DNA from: Scleromitrula shiraiana
Taxonomy: Eukaryota > Ascomycota > Leotiomycetes > Helotiales > Sclerotiniaceae
NCBI GenBank assembly: GCA_028455995.1
Contig: JABELC010000005.1
Span: 1,054,001 to 1,118,000 of the forward strand
Length of the DNA: 64,000 bases
Direction: 5' to 3'
Shown: one piece after another, positions 31,083 through 42,914 of the stretch
How positions within the stretch are numbered: position 1 is the first letter of the stretch
Layout: each line of letters opens with the position of its first letter
The notes under the pieces: generated by a model
Told to the model about the DNA's origin: nothing
Seen by the model: only the letters and a program-made list of their open reading frames with translations
Database searches by the model: none
Position numbers and translations under genes: made by a program

Positions 31083-32765
31083 TTACGATTTACTCAATTC
31101 TTGCACAAGATCAGAAGCAGTAATTCGTTCATCCGCATCCTCCGTAAGCATTCTGGCGATAAGAGGGTTTGATATGTCTTTCACAATTCCCTCAATTTTC
31201 TTTAACCATTGAGTCATTGCAGTCCGAGAAGAGCCGAGTTTGAACATTTCATTAATCACCCAATTGCCACGAGGCAAGGGTACAAATCCCAGAACAAACA
31301 GCATCGTGATACCAAATGCCCATATATCAGATGGAAAACCTCGTTCAATCTTAAAGATGAGCTCCGGCGGTAAATAGCAAGGAGTCCCCCCTTCTCCGAT
31401 CTTTGGTGTTGCGTTTTCAACAAGCTTTTGAGCACCGCCAAAATCGCAAATTTTGGCTTGGCTGCTTGAACTGAGAAGTATGTTTGAAGTTTTGATATTG
31501 TGATGAATGACATTCTGCCTTTGGAGATACTCTAACCCACAACTAATATCTGCCCATATATTATATTGTTGTGTAGCTGTAAATATCGCCATTCCCTCGT
31601 CGCTGACAAAGCTTGAGAGATCTCTTCCTCCATATTCAATCTCAAGACTCATATTGATGAGATCGTGACTGATCAATCTTGCAATGGAATCCTAATTGTA
31701 TTAGCAGTCATAGGCACTCACTGTTTTTGTGTTACTCACATGGTTTAGATCGGTCAATATCTTTAATTCCTTAAGCCACCTGCCATGCAAGTCCTGAATA
31801 TCGGATCCTCTGAAACTTTTAATAGCAACAATACCATTTTCAGAAGTATGCTTCCAAACTATCGCGGATGTTGTTTTTCCAATCACCTCATCTGATACAT
31901 CCTTGGGAGCTCCATCGTATTCCCTGCGCTTGTTTGTGAAGGGTATCTGGGGACAAGGCCCAACGAGCTGAGTTGATACAACTTCGGTAGTATCGGGGGA
32001 GCGCTTGTGCTTGGGCAGAGGTTTTTTATCTAGATGAGGCTTAGGATTTGCTAGTTCCTTTAGTTGGCGAGGAGATTCAGGAGGAAGGACAGGAAAGACT
32101 AGTGCCTGAATTTCGATATAAGACCCAGGAGGGATTAACTTTTGAGACTCGTGTGTTTGAGAATGGTGCCATGGTAGGAGATTGATGTGAAATTTTATTC
32201 CTTCACCAATTTTGATGCGCCAATTGCCACATATGAGTGTCTCTTTTCCCATTGGATGTATAATCTTCTCCACTGCAGGTTTTGCTACAGATACGCACTT
32301 GAATATCGATTCTACGGTTTTATTATGCAGAACGAATGCTTCGTAGCGGGGATCTGGGTGCAACTCGACATGCGCAAGATGGATATAGCATAGCTGACTG
32401 TCTGTATTTTTCTCATGCTTGAGGACAATGTCATTATTTGTCGATGAACCGAACGTAAATTTTAGTTTCTTTGGTGACTGACAGAGAATAGCTACAATGT
32501 TCCGGGTTGATACATCCTGAGAGCCGTCTAATATCTCTTCGGAGGGACTTTTGGAAGCGAAGACAGGTATTAGATGACCAATAGCCTTTTTGTTGTCTTT
32601 CGAGCTGAGAGATCGGGCAGCAGATCTTGATTTAGGTAGAAGAATGGCTATAACGGTTTTGTCGAGACCACTCAAATGAATTCTATCTGTTTGGATAGTT
32701 ATGTCCATCGATTTTCTGCTGTTCATAGTATTGATGTCCATGTTGGTGCTGGTAGTCGGGAACAT
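31083..32765 (-). CDS. FHA-domain protein with degenerate Ser/Thr kinase domain
   Basis: Two exons, 32765-31740 and 31691-31083, joined by a 48-nt intron (GTGAGT, TGCTAAT, AATTAG) to give 544 residues. An FHA-like phosphothreonine-binding fold starts near residue 100 (FTFGSSTNNDIVL) and runs to about 190. A basic, Pro-rich linker follows, then a kinase domain from about 290 to the end. The kinase keeps the lysine (VAIKSF), DFG (KICDFGGAQ) and SDIWAFG, but the glycine loop is poor (GKTTSAIV) and the catalytic loop HRDxKxxN reads HHNIKTSN, so the catalytic Asp is Asn. APE reads PPE. FHA plus kinase recalls Rad53/Cds1 checkpoint kinases, but this protein is much more divergent and may be a pseudokinase. 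No direct partner is visible in the window. Confidence 0.8.
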
Positions 32766-33849
32766 AATCAATGACGTTGATTTTGATATCGAAAAGGAAG
32801 ATACTTGACAATCAAGATATCTCTATTTATAATAGAAGTATTTCTGGAAGAGGAATCGAAAAAGCGCAGTATTCATTGACACTCTTGCGCTCAAATAAAA
32901 AAGTGAATACTCAAATCAAAGACCAATCGAGTACTGAATATACCTAGGTAATTAACTCTGTAGCCTATAGCACAATAGGAACTTACCAACAATACTAAGT
33001 AATACGATTTTGGACAATACATATGAAGAACGGTTAGATGGAGGTAGGTAGGTTCTATCTATGAAAGTTAACGCCTTCAACCTTGCTACTACCTGAGCGC
33101 TGCTCTATCTATCATTAAAATACTATTTACTCACTGGTATGAACAAGCACATCTCCTTTCTCTTTCTAGCAACACTTCTTTAACTTGCAATCTCGATTCT
33201 TGAACTAGGACTATAGCCAGCTGAATTACTTAATCATTAACTAACAAGTTCTAATCTAATCAATACGCTAAATATGGTAACCCTGTGATCTAATGTGCAA
33301 GATAGAGAACTTCTAGATTCTTTCCTAATTGAGGAGTAGAACAGCAGCAGCAATAGTAGGGTTGTGATCCGGTCGTAGGGGCTGTTGGGACGTTAACTTG
33401 TTCTTAATTCCTTCTGAGATCCACCGGTGAATAAGCCAACATAATCAGATAGATCCTAAATTGCTTACAACTCGATACTATTCATAGTTGTTGCTGTATC
33501 AGTGTATCTTGATATATTTCGATCTAACTATAGTATTTGAGAGAATAATCAGTCTAATGTACACTTATAACTTGGCAATGGAAGTAGGTTTCATTCCAAT
33601 GAAAAATCATATATCGGTTTCTCTCCAGGCTCCAGCTACCAACTATTTGTTGATCCCTGGTAGTGAATTTGTATTCATATTCCCCAATGAGATGATTTCA
33701 AAACTATGTTAGCTTGAGATTCTACTCGCAAATATTTCATTCCTTATCCCACCACTTTGTTGACGACATGGATTTTCATATCTCGCTACACTGGTACGGT
33801 GTTGATACTCAAAGAGCTAGATGGAATGATTATTAAACTATATAGTTTT
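32766..33849. other. Intergenic region upstream of the FHA gene, up to the retroelement
   Basis: AT-rich promoter-side DNA. It ends in the GTTTT target-site duplication (33845-33849). No gene seen. Confidence 0.55.
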
Positions 33850-34017
33850 TGTTAGAATGGTTGCCGGATAAGGATCACTCTACATTGGGACTAGTGTAAT
33901 TACATAATCAATGGTTGATATATATTTCCCTTTATGGGATCAAGACCTTAGTTAGTCAGTTAATAATAAAATTATATATCAATCTATAATGCTTTTTTTC
34001 ATATTTGACTTTTTATA
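33850..34017 (+). repeat. 5' LTR of the copia element
   Basis: Begins TGTTAG and ends TATA (probably from TACA or similar by a C-to-T change). Matches the 3' LTR over its full length without gaps. Confidence 0.92.
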
Positions 34018-37000
34018 GATTATAAGCCTAGAAATATCTAAGGGTTATTAATTATGTTTAATTCATTTAAATCATATTTAAAAAAGTTTATTTATTATTT
34101 TTATTTCAAGTTTTTCATGGAGGATATTGTTAAAAGAAAGTCGAAACGAATTGTTAAAGATTAAATAGATATCATAATAGTAAAGGTTTATAAAGCATTT
34201 AGTGGTGTTAGATTAAGTAAAAGCTTTAGACTAAGTAAAAGTTTATCAACTTTCAATATAAGTCAATAAAAATATAGATTAATAATGATAAATCTTTAAG
34301 AATCTATGTTAGGATCAGGGTATATCAGCAATTTTATTAATTTATATTTTTAATATTTATTTGATAAAATATTAGATATTGTTGAGAAGGAAATTATAAT
34401 TAGTAGTTTTGTGTAAAGTATAGAAACTAGTTTAATGTTTTTATTCAAAAAATCATTTTAACATTATAAGGTTAATAGGATAATATAGAAGATTAATTAT
34501 GTAATTTAATAAAAAATCATAATAATATTTGATAGATTGTTGTTTTTTTCAATTTTTTTTTATTAATTGTTATTATTATAATTATTAAGATTATAATTTT
34601 CATTTTTATTAATAGATTTAATCAATTTAATGGTAAAATCAAGTTTATTATCGTTTGTTTTGCAAATGAATTTAAAACAATATTTTAAGGGGGAAGAAAA
34701 TTATTTATATTAGATCAAGAATATCGAGGATATTGTTGATGTAAACGGGTTAAGAAAGATCATTAAGAAAGGAGTAGTAGTATTAAAAGACATTGATTTT
34801 ATGGTGTCTGTAATTAAAGCAGAAATTAAGGTTTGGAAGGAATGGAATAAAAAGGATGTGAAAATGCGTATTGTTATTCATTAGTTTTTTTATGTTGGTT
34901 TAGTAGGGTTAATCAAAGATAAAGGAATAGTTCAAGAAATGATTAAAGTTTTTGAATATCAATATAAAGATAAAGGTTATATCTTCAATTATAATGAATT
35001 AATTAAATATAATTAGATAAATATAAATGATTTTGAAAATATTCAAGAAATGGTTATTGTGGTTTATTAATTATTTGTAAAATTTATTGAGGCAAAGTTA
35101 GTATTAAATGCAACAATTCAATATATGCAATTTATAGCGATAGTAAATAAAAAGTTTTTTATTTAGGCAAAGTGATAGCGTTTTATTATTTGAAATCTAA
35201 AAATAGACAAGTTTAGTATGATAAAGGATTTTATAATTAATTTTATTAATAAAATTTAATGAATCGAAAATTTGGAAGAAAAAATAGTACTTTTCGGCAA
35301 TAAGAGTCGGGGAGTTTTATAAAAGAAAGGAACTATATTTAAATAAAACAATTTCAATTTTAACTATTTTAACAAATCCAATTTATGTATTTATTGCGGT
35401 AATCTTGGTCTTAATTTAGTTCGATCTTATAACTCTAGCATATGCTTGAACAATTCAAAGAATACTAATGTGAAGAAGAAATGGGAGGATAAGAACAGCA
35501 CTAAATGAAAGATTTGGATCGAGATTAAGAACAGGGCGTTAGGCGACAAACTTAATGATAAAACTTCAAATTTAAACAATAAAAAGAAGTTTGATAATTA
35601 TAAGAATTTCGGAATGATAATAATAATATTATTTATAATGATTAGAAATCTTTTATATAGTTTATTTAATGACAAATCAATTTTAGATATCGTTATAAGT
35701 ATTTAATATAAATATACTTAGATTTATAATATTGGCGTTTTATATTATTATATATAAAATACATTAGAATTTATTACATTTTAAAAGTTCATATTAAATG
35801 AATTGAAGAAATTCGGGTTATTATCAGTAAACAAGATGATCTATTTTATAGGAATAGGCAAAGTCGCATTAAAATGCCCCATAAAGAACAAACTCAAGAT
35901 ATTTTTTCTATGTTAAGATATTTTATATTTTAATGAACTATTATTAAAATTATTTTTAGATATAATATAGCAAAAGAATGATGGATATGTATAATATGAT
36001 CATATATGGGATAGTAAAAAAGTTGTTCATTTCCAAATGAATTTAAATATACACATTATTATTAAATTACAAAATAAAGCAATAATTCATTCGACATTTT
36101 TAGTATTATTTTTAAACATCAACGTTTATAAAAAATATATTAATATAAATATTTAATATAGGCGATTCGGGTATCTTTCCAAAAAAAACGTTAAAGTAAT
36201 TTAAAAAATAGTGAAGGGATTGTTTATTGAAGATTTAGTAAAATATTTTAAAGATAAAAAAAAGATTTGTAAAGCATATGAACTAATAAAATCACATTGA
36301 ACATCATAAAAGACTATCGATTTAAAATCAATTAAAATCTTTGAGCTTTTATATGTCGATGTTGTTAAAATCAATTTAGTTGACATTAATAGGCATTAAT
36401 ATGTTATTATTATCACTAATAAAACATCTCGGTTTAGATGGATCTATATTTACAAATATAAAAAAAACACTAAATTAACCCTGCAAATCGTTATAAAGTG
36501 ATTTGAATTTTAATATGATTGGAAATTTATAAAATGGAGATTAGATGGAGATAAAAAATATGGTATAAGTGATTTAGATAAATTTATTAAAAATGCTGGT
36601 TTAATAGTTGAATTTATTATATTATACACCCTAAATTAAAATGGAGTTTCAAAACAATTAATTTGCACCTTGCTTAAAAAAATGCAAGCAATCATGATCG
36701 ACAAAAAAATACCCTTAATACTTTGGCCAAAGATAAATCAAAGTATGATTCATATTATAAATCGAATTGCAACCATCTTAATCAAAAAAATGATTTTATA
36801 TAAAGTATTTATAAATCAAATCAATCCAGGCCATAATAATAAACCCTCAATCGTATATTTACATATATTAGACTATCAAACATATATATATATTCTAAAA
36901 AAAAAACACATTCTTAATCAAAAACTCATTCTATACATTAAAATCGACATTCTAATAGATTTTGAAAACAATTATATATATCATATATACATCTCAACAT

Positions 37001-39128
37001 AAGCTTAAAAAAAAATTATATAAACTTCAAATATTCGATTCAATAAAAAAAATCTAATCACTAATCCAAACAACAACACCATCACTAATCTCCAAAACAA
37101 AAAAGATAACAACAATAATATTTTAAAACCAATAAATGATTTCCAATATACACAACCTAACAAACTCATCATTGATATATTAGAAAAGCCACTCAATACA
37201 AATAAATATACAAAAATTAAGAATAAAAAACTATTCAATCAAACATTCAACAATAACAACAACATCAACACCATCAACAAAGCCTTATCTTCTATTTCAT
37301 TCGAACTCAAAAAAAAACAAAATCAATTAACAAACTCAAAAAACAAAGAAAAAACACCACTAACCAACACTAACAAAGCTACTCGATCTTTATACAACAT
37401 ATAAACAATATTTATTATATTCAACACAATATATTACAATAATAGCAACAATCCCAAAACTTTAAAAAAAACATTAACAAACCCAAAAAAAAAACATTAA
37501 ATCAAAACTATCAAATCAAAATACAAATCGCTATATAATAATAAAACATTCAAACCAATTAAAAAATCTAAAATATTTAATATTACTAACAAATACAAAA
37601 TCTTATAAAATAAACTCATTTTCAAACAAAAATATAATAAAAAAAAAAAAATCACCAAATACAAAATTCATTAAATTATTCAAAAATACAAACAAAAATA
37701 TAGAAAAGATTATAATCAAATATATACAAAAATATACAAAACAACCACATAAAAAACCCTCATAACACTAATAACAAAAAACAATCTCGAAATTGAGCAA
37801 ATAAACGCTATTATAGCATTTTTAAACAATAAACTCAAAAAATTCGTCTTCATTAAACTACCATTATACTAGACTAAAGATAGAATTATATTCAACTCTA
37901 CCAATAACAATATCTCATAAATATACATACTATTAAAAGCTTTATATAACCTAAAACAATCTTCATGATTATGGCAAAACACACTATATATTAAATTTAT
38001 TGATATAAGATTCAAGCCCTTCGATATTGATAATTGCATATATTACAATTCTACCATAAAAATCATTATATACATTTATATTGACGATTTCCTTATAATC
38101 GATAAACAATAACCGATTAATCAAATCAAACAAAACTTAATAAAAATATTCAAAATAGAAGATTTTAGACCTATTATCTACTTTTTAGACATTAAAATTA
38201 TTAAAAATAAAAAAAAGAAAACCATCATTTTATATCAAAACGCTTATATATAAAAGATATTAAAAAAGTTCGATTTTAATAATTGTAAATTAGAATCTAT
38301 ATTAATAACATTAAGAATTATAGATCTAATAATATTAAATATTAAAATAACAATATTAGAATTTACCATTGAATATTAGTTAAAAATGAAATCATTTGGG
38401 TTTTTTTATATTTGGGCCGATATTTTATTTGCAATCAGAATTCTATATAAATTCCTAACCAATCCAATAGTTATTTATATATCAACTTGCAATAAAGTTT
38501 ACTAATACATATTTAGAACAATTAACTATACTACAGTTTACAATAGAATAACTAATAAATATATTAAAAATTATAATAACTTAAATTACACTAACAATAT
38601 CATAATTAGAAGAAGCATTTTTGAATATATCTATTTTATGTATAAAAGTATTATTTTAATATAATTTAAAAAACAAACTATTATCGCACTTTCCTCAACC
38701 AAATCAAAATATTATGGTTTAACCAAGGTATTAATGAAAATCTTATAAATACAACAGTTTTTAATTGAAGTTAAATATAACAATGATGACGTTATATATA
38801 TCATATTTTACAGTAATAATTAAAAAAGTTTAACATTTGTAGAGAACCTAAAAATCTATTAATATATAAAACATATAACTGTAAAATACTATTTTATTCG
38901 AGAATAGATTGTATAAAAGCATATCGATCTATAGTTCATCTTAATTGAAAAAATAATAATAAATAGTTTAACTAAATCATTAATATTGGTTAAACATCAA
39001 TATTTCATTAAAATGCTTTGTATAAAAGTATTTAAGATATAGAATACAATAAAATAATTATATATATATAACATAAAATAAAGGGTGATCAAGATAATAT
39101 AAATAATTAACATATTGATAAAAAAATA

Positions 39129-39296
39129 TATTAAAATGGTTACTAGATAAAAATCATTCTATATTGGGATTAATATAATTATATAATCAATAGTTAATAT
39201 ATATTTCCCCTTATAGGATTAAGATTTTAGTTAGTTAGTTAACAATAAAATCATATATCAACCCATAATGCTCTTCTTCATATCTGACCTTTTATA
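39129..39296 (+). repeat. 3' LTR of the copia element
   Basis: Begins TATTAA, the transition-mutated form of the TGTTAG start of the 5' LTR, and ends TATA, followed directly by the GTTTT duplication. Confidence 0.92.
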
Positions 39297-39301
39297 GTTT
39301 T

Positions 39302-39864
39302 CATTCTTTTCAAAAATTAGATTTCATAGAAAGCTAATTCTAGTTTGAATATAGTTAGCAATGAGAGCATAGGCTTGATATTTCTGCAAATTTCATTGGG
39401 TCCAGATCAGCTTGGAATCCGTGAAATTTGTCCATAGATGTGGCTTTATGTATATAGATTCACTAGCTGATGTTACATGCAAAGGGTCTTTAATCGCTCA
39501 ATTTGTACACGGCGAGAAACCCGGCACCAAGGTTAGCTTCGATTTTACTCTCGTTCTCACTTTCACTCAAGAACAGCAACATTGAAATTCTTCAAATAAA
39601 AGATTTATATCATTCACCTTTTATACGGTATCAGTACCTGGTGCCTAGAGTTTTTTTGGTTCTTGAAGATTCATGCCAGGCTCGTCAAATTTGCCTTCTT
39701 CTCCACATCAACAACTATTTCAGTACCGTCTTCTATACGTTATAGCTCAACCTAATTCCCCTGATACACCACAATACAACATCACACAACACACTACCAC
39801 TAAATCTGCATCAAAACTCCTCTTCTATCATGATAATTGCTAAATCAACATCTTCAGCTTAAAT
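39302..39864. other. Intergenic, promoter side of the 39865 gene
   Basis: No gene seen. The stretch before 39865 is C/T- and A-rich, like a fungal leader. Confidence 0.5.
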
Positions 39865-40566
39865 ATGGAGTTCTTACCCTGTCGCCGCGAGACTGAAATG
39901 CCCAAATACGGCCCAGATGATTGTCAGCCACATTTTTCACATCTAGATTGTGTACCAAGCTACGGAATTTCCATCGAGCAAGCCGAGCTGTGGAACGAGA
40001 AATACAATCGTCAGAAGATCCCGTTGACCGATGATGAAAACGTGTTCAAACTCATATGCAAATTCGCCAGGGAGTCACCAGGTGCCTCAACAGAAGACAT
40101 TTCATTGAAACTTAAGAACGCCATGGAAGAGAAAAGTGCGCGTCTCCGTAAAGATTTAGGAAAAGTTGTGTTTGGACCTTTATTTTTTGCTCATGAAGTT
40201 TTTGCGACCCCCGAGCAGCAATTTTACTACCACATGGGCATTTCTCCCCGTCATACCATTCACGATATCGAAACATTTATAATCAACTGCGTTCCAGAGC
40301 TCGTGGAGCACGCTAAGACATCGCAATCAGAAGCATCAAAGGAGAAGAAGGCGCTCAGTGTTCAGAAACGCAAACCAAAAGCCAAGCGAGCAGATAAGAC
40401 TCCCGCACCTAAAAAGTGCTCATCAGGAAGAGTCGAAAAGTCTCCTGTGACTCTCCGCCGCAGCGACCGGATTAAACAACATCAATCGATGTCGCCACCC
40501 AGGTAAGTAGTTAAAGCTATAACGCTGAAATAAGTTGGCAACATACTAACACCTATCTACAGATAG
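39865..40566 (+). CDS. Hypothetical protein with basic C-terminal tail
   Basis: 213 residues, family not recognised. The first ~150 residues are mixed and probably folded (ISIEQAELWNEKYN, FGPLFFAHEVFA, FYYHMGISPRHTIHDIETF). The last ~60 are Lys/Arg/Ser-rich (KRKPKAKRADKTPAPKK) and end in RRSDRIKQ, similar to the RRS-x-RI tails of some chromatin or DNA-associated fungal proteins; nuclear location is inference. A strong intron signal covers the stop: donor GTAAGT at 40503, branch TACTAAC at 40543-40549 and acceptor CTACAG ending at 40562. Unspliced, the frame ends AGG TAA; spliced, AGA TAG (40564-40566). Both encode the same final Arg and stop. Confidence 0.7.
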
Positions 40567-41693
40567 GTACAAGAAAAGCTAAGAACGCAAGCCATCTATT
40601 CGGACACCCATCTATATTCCTTCGAAACGACATCTCATGTTATGCCTTGCATTCCATACACGACTTTACGCAGTACGATAAGTCTACTAACCTTAAGATC
40701 CAGCATTTGAGGATTTTGATGGCAGAGAGCAGAGCAGTCGGCTCCTTTCATGGATACGAATGAGAACTGTTTTGTTAATTCAAGTGGATGATCGTATGTC
40801 GCTAACAGCAAATGGGACGGCTGGATGGTCAGTAATACAGAGGGTTCATTTACTTGCTACTGGGAAGTAATTTGCAGAAAGGGAGCGACGATGTTCGAGA
40901 TAGATGATGGCGCTTGTTTCCTTATTTTTCATTACCATAAGGCTCACTTCCTCAAAGTTCGTCTATGGGCGACTTAGTTTATTTCTTCAAGTCATCTTGA
41001 CCACGCTCTGTTCATTCCTCATATACACCACTTGACCCAATTTTCCAATCCACCGTGATCAACTCACTCTGACCAACCCCGCCCTGACAAACCTACTAAT
41101 GCTAACTCACCTCAGCATTTATAACATATTCCAATCCAGCTGAGATTCATGCTTATGTATATTGCTGACTTGAATGGGCTAGGTTTGGGAAGTTGCAAGA
41201 GACATTGAGTGGATTTATTATAATGTAGAAAGTTCCCACGAAGATTGCAACGGTACTGTTTTGAATTTATACGTCCAGCCCCTCTGAGGCTCCAATATCA
41301 ATTTTCGGAACGGCTAGATGTCTCGAGAATACCTATCTCGTCAAAGAACGATCATCAAGTTCGATAAATTTACACCACAGGAATGGCGAAGGAGTTATGA
41401 GGATCACCGAATTGCATAAATACTAAGAAAATAACTCTATCTAAACTATGCTAAAATCCGATGAAACAAATAGTATAGTATACACTGTATAGACCAGCTA
41501 AATACAAGAAAACTCAATCAGAACAACCTTCTATTCTCGTAACACAATATGTCGCCCAAAAACTCCAGCAAAAACGCACCACAAATCATAAAAGTCAGAT
41601 ACTAGTCTTGGCGCCCTTACATTCTTTCCCACGGATCCCCTTCAATATCTTAGAAATAAGAAGTTCATGTTCTTTTCATTCCCCCGCTTCACT
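40567..41693. other. Intergenic, no gene seen
   Basis: 3' flanks of the 39865 gene and the convergent coiled-coil gene. No coding region or repeat recognised. Confidence 0.55.
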
Positions 41694-42914
41694 TCACATC
41701 ATTCCGCATGGATTTCTAATGGGAATGCCACAACATCTTCTTCCACGTTTCGATTTCTGCTGTTTCTTCTCTTCCTTCTGAGCTGCATCCTGTTGTTTAA
41801 CCTCCTCATCTGCCTTCTCTTTTTTGATGCAAGCAGCTGCTTCTTCCTCCTCCTTTTTCTTTTGCTCCTTTTCCAGATGTTCTTTTTCTTCTTTTTCTTT
41901 GGTCTCCCTTTCTATCCGCTCCTTCTCCAAACGAAGCTTATCTGCCAATTCATTCTCCAATTCTTTTCTCTTCAAGCATTCTTGTTCTAATCGTTTCTTC
42001 AGACCATCCATTTCTTCTCTTTCTCTCTTCTCTTTATTCAATCGTTCTATCTCCAATTGTTCCATCTTCCTTCGTTCTTTGTCAGAACGTTCCTTCTCTT
42101 CTCTTGTCTTATTTTCTCGTTCCAATCTTTGTCTCTCTACTCGCTCTCTTTCTTCTCTGGCTCTAATTTCCCTGCTCTCATTATCTGCACGTTCTCTAGA
42201 GGCACGCTCCCTCTCTTGAAGTCTTTTTTCTTCGGCCAATCTCTGCATTTGAAGCTTCTCGTTAAATCTCCACGTTTGCTGATCTCTTAACCATGTTTTC
42301 TTCTCCTCTTGTAACACTGTCAACGCTTCCTTCATATCTTGCAATTCCTTCTGGGTACTTTTCAAAAGATCGAGAACAGCATCTGACTTTACACCAGTTT
42401 CCTGCTTAAGAACTTCAGGTTTGTGGGAAGACACATTGCCAAAAGAGAAGCTTTGAGAATTTCGCTCAATCCCAGCCCATGCCTTAGGTATAAAGCCCAT
42501 ATCAACCCCCTCATCAGCCTTCCACTCCTTCTTAACCACCTTCACCTTCACATCCAACGCAGCAATTGCCATCTCCCACACCTTAACCATCCGATCCCTC
42601 TGATTCTGATGATACCTAACACAAAGAGCGCTCTCAGCAACCTCACTCAATCTCTCTATAACTTCGCGATCCTTTGGATTCAAATACGACAGCTCATCTA
42701 AAGTGTGCACGATAAATTCTCGATTGCTGGCTCTGATGGGATTTCGACAACGACGTCCTTGGGATGGAGCGTGTCCGATACATGTTATGCAGTTATAGCT
42801 AGGATCTGGATTGAGAATTTGGAGTGTGACGGTTGGGTTCCAGAGCCGAGTTTTAACGAGGGGTTTGGCGGGCGGGAGTATTACCGTTGGGGTATGGGTG
42901 GTGTAAAGCGACAT
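41694..42914 (-). CDS. Cys-motif plus long charged coiled-coil protein
   Basis: Single exon, 406 residues. The N-terminal ~130 residues hold CITCIGHAPSQGRRCRNPI, a Cys-containing motif seen (from general knowledge) near the start of many filamentous-fungal proteins of unknown function, followed by a predicted helical region (LDELSYLNPKDREVIERLSE). From about residue 170 to 390 the chain is almost continuous Glu/Lys/Arg heptad-like sequence (for example ERERVERQRLERENKTREEK), a long single helix or coiled coil. The C-terminus is again Cys-containing (RRCCGIPIRNPCGMM), partly echoing the N-terminal GRRCRNPIR. No enzyme domain is visible. A scaffold-like role is inference. Long opposite-strand open frames here are by-products of the repetitive composition. 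Confidence 0.75.
   Translation of the reverse strand: MSLYTTHTPTVILPPAKPLVKTRLWNPTVTLQILNPDPSYNCITCIGHAPSQGRRCRNPIRASNREFIVHTLDELSYLNPKDREVIERLSEVAESALCVRYHQNQRDRMVKVWEMAIAALDVKVKVVKKEWKADEGVDMGFIPKAWAGIERNSQSFSFGNVSSHKPEVLKQETGVKSDAVLDLLKSTQKELQDMKEALTVLQEEKKTWLRDQQTWRFNEKLQMQRLAEEKRLQERERASRERADNESREIRAREERERVERQRLERENKTREEKERSDKERRKMEQLEIERLNKEKREREEMDGLKKRLEQECLKRKELENELADKLRLEKERIERETKEKEEKEHLEKEQKKKEEEEAAACIKKEKADEEVKQQDAAQKEEKKQQKSKRGRRCCGIPIRNPCGMM

Larger units (their letters stand above)
33850..39296 (+). mobile_element. Ty1/copia LTR retrotransposon, complete in outline, inactivated
   Basis: Two 168-bp LTRs (33850-34017 and 39129-39296) flank 5.1 kb, and the element sits between GTTTT copies (33845-33849 and 39297-39301), a 5-bp target-site duplication. 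Internal remnants come in copia order: a Gag zinc knuckle start CIYCGNLG at about 35386-35409; the integrase end with NGVSKQL, LPLILWPK-like IPLILWPK and IINRI at about 36640-36800; reverse transcriptase with IYIDDFLIIDK near 38074-38106 (YVDD box); and RNase H with ALSSTKSKYYGL near 38686-38721. Stops interrupt every frame and the body is extremely AT-rich. Differences between the two LTRs are all transitions, as RIP would produce. Integrase before RT separates it from gypsy elements. It cannot move on its own. Confidence 0.93.

Noticed and set aside
36670..37002. 110-codon open frame as a separate gene
   Set aside because: It is the surviving integrase fragment of the mutated copia element.
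41667..42290. Plus-strand open frames rich in Ser, Phe and Leu
   Set aside because: Antisense by-products of the Glu/Lys/Arg-rich coiled-coil gene.
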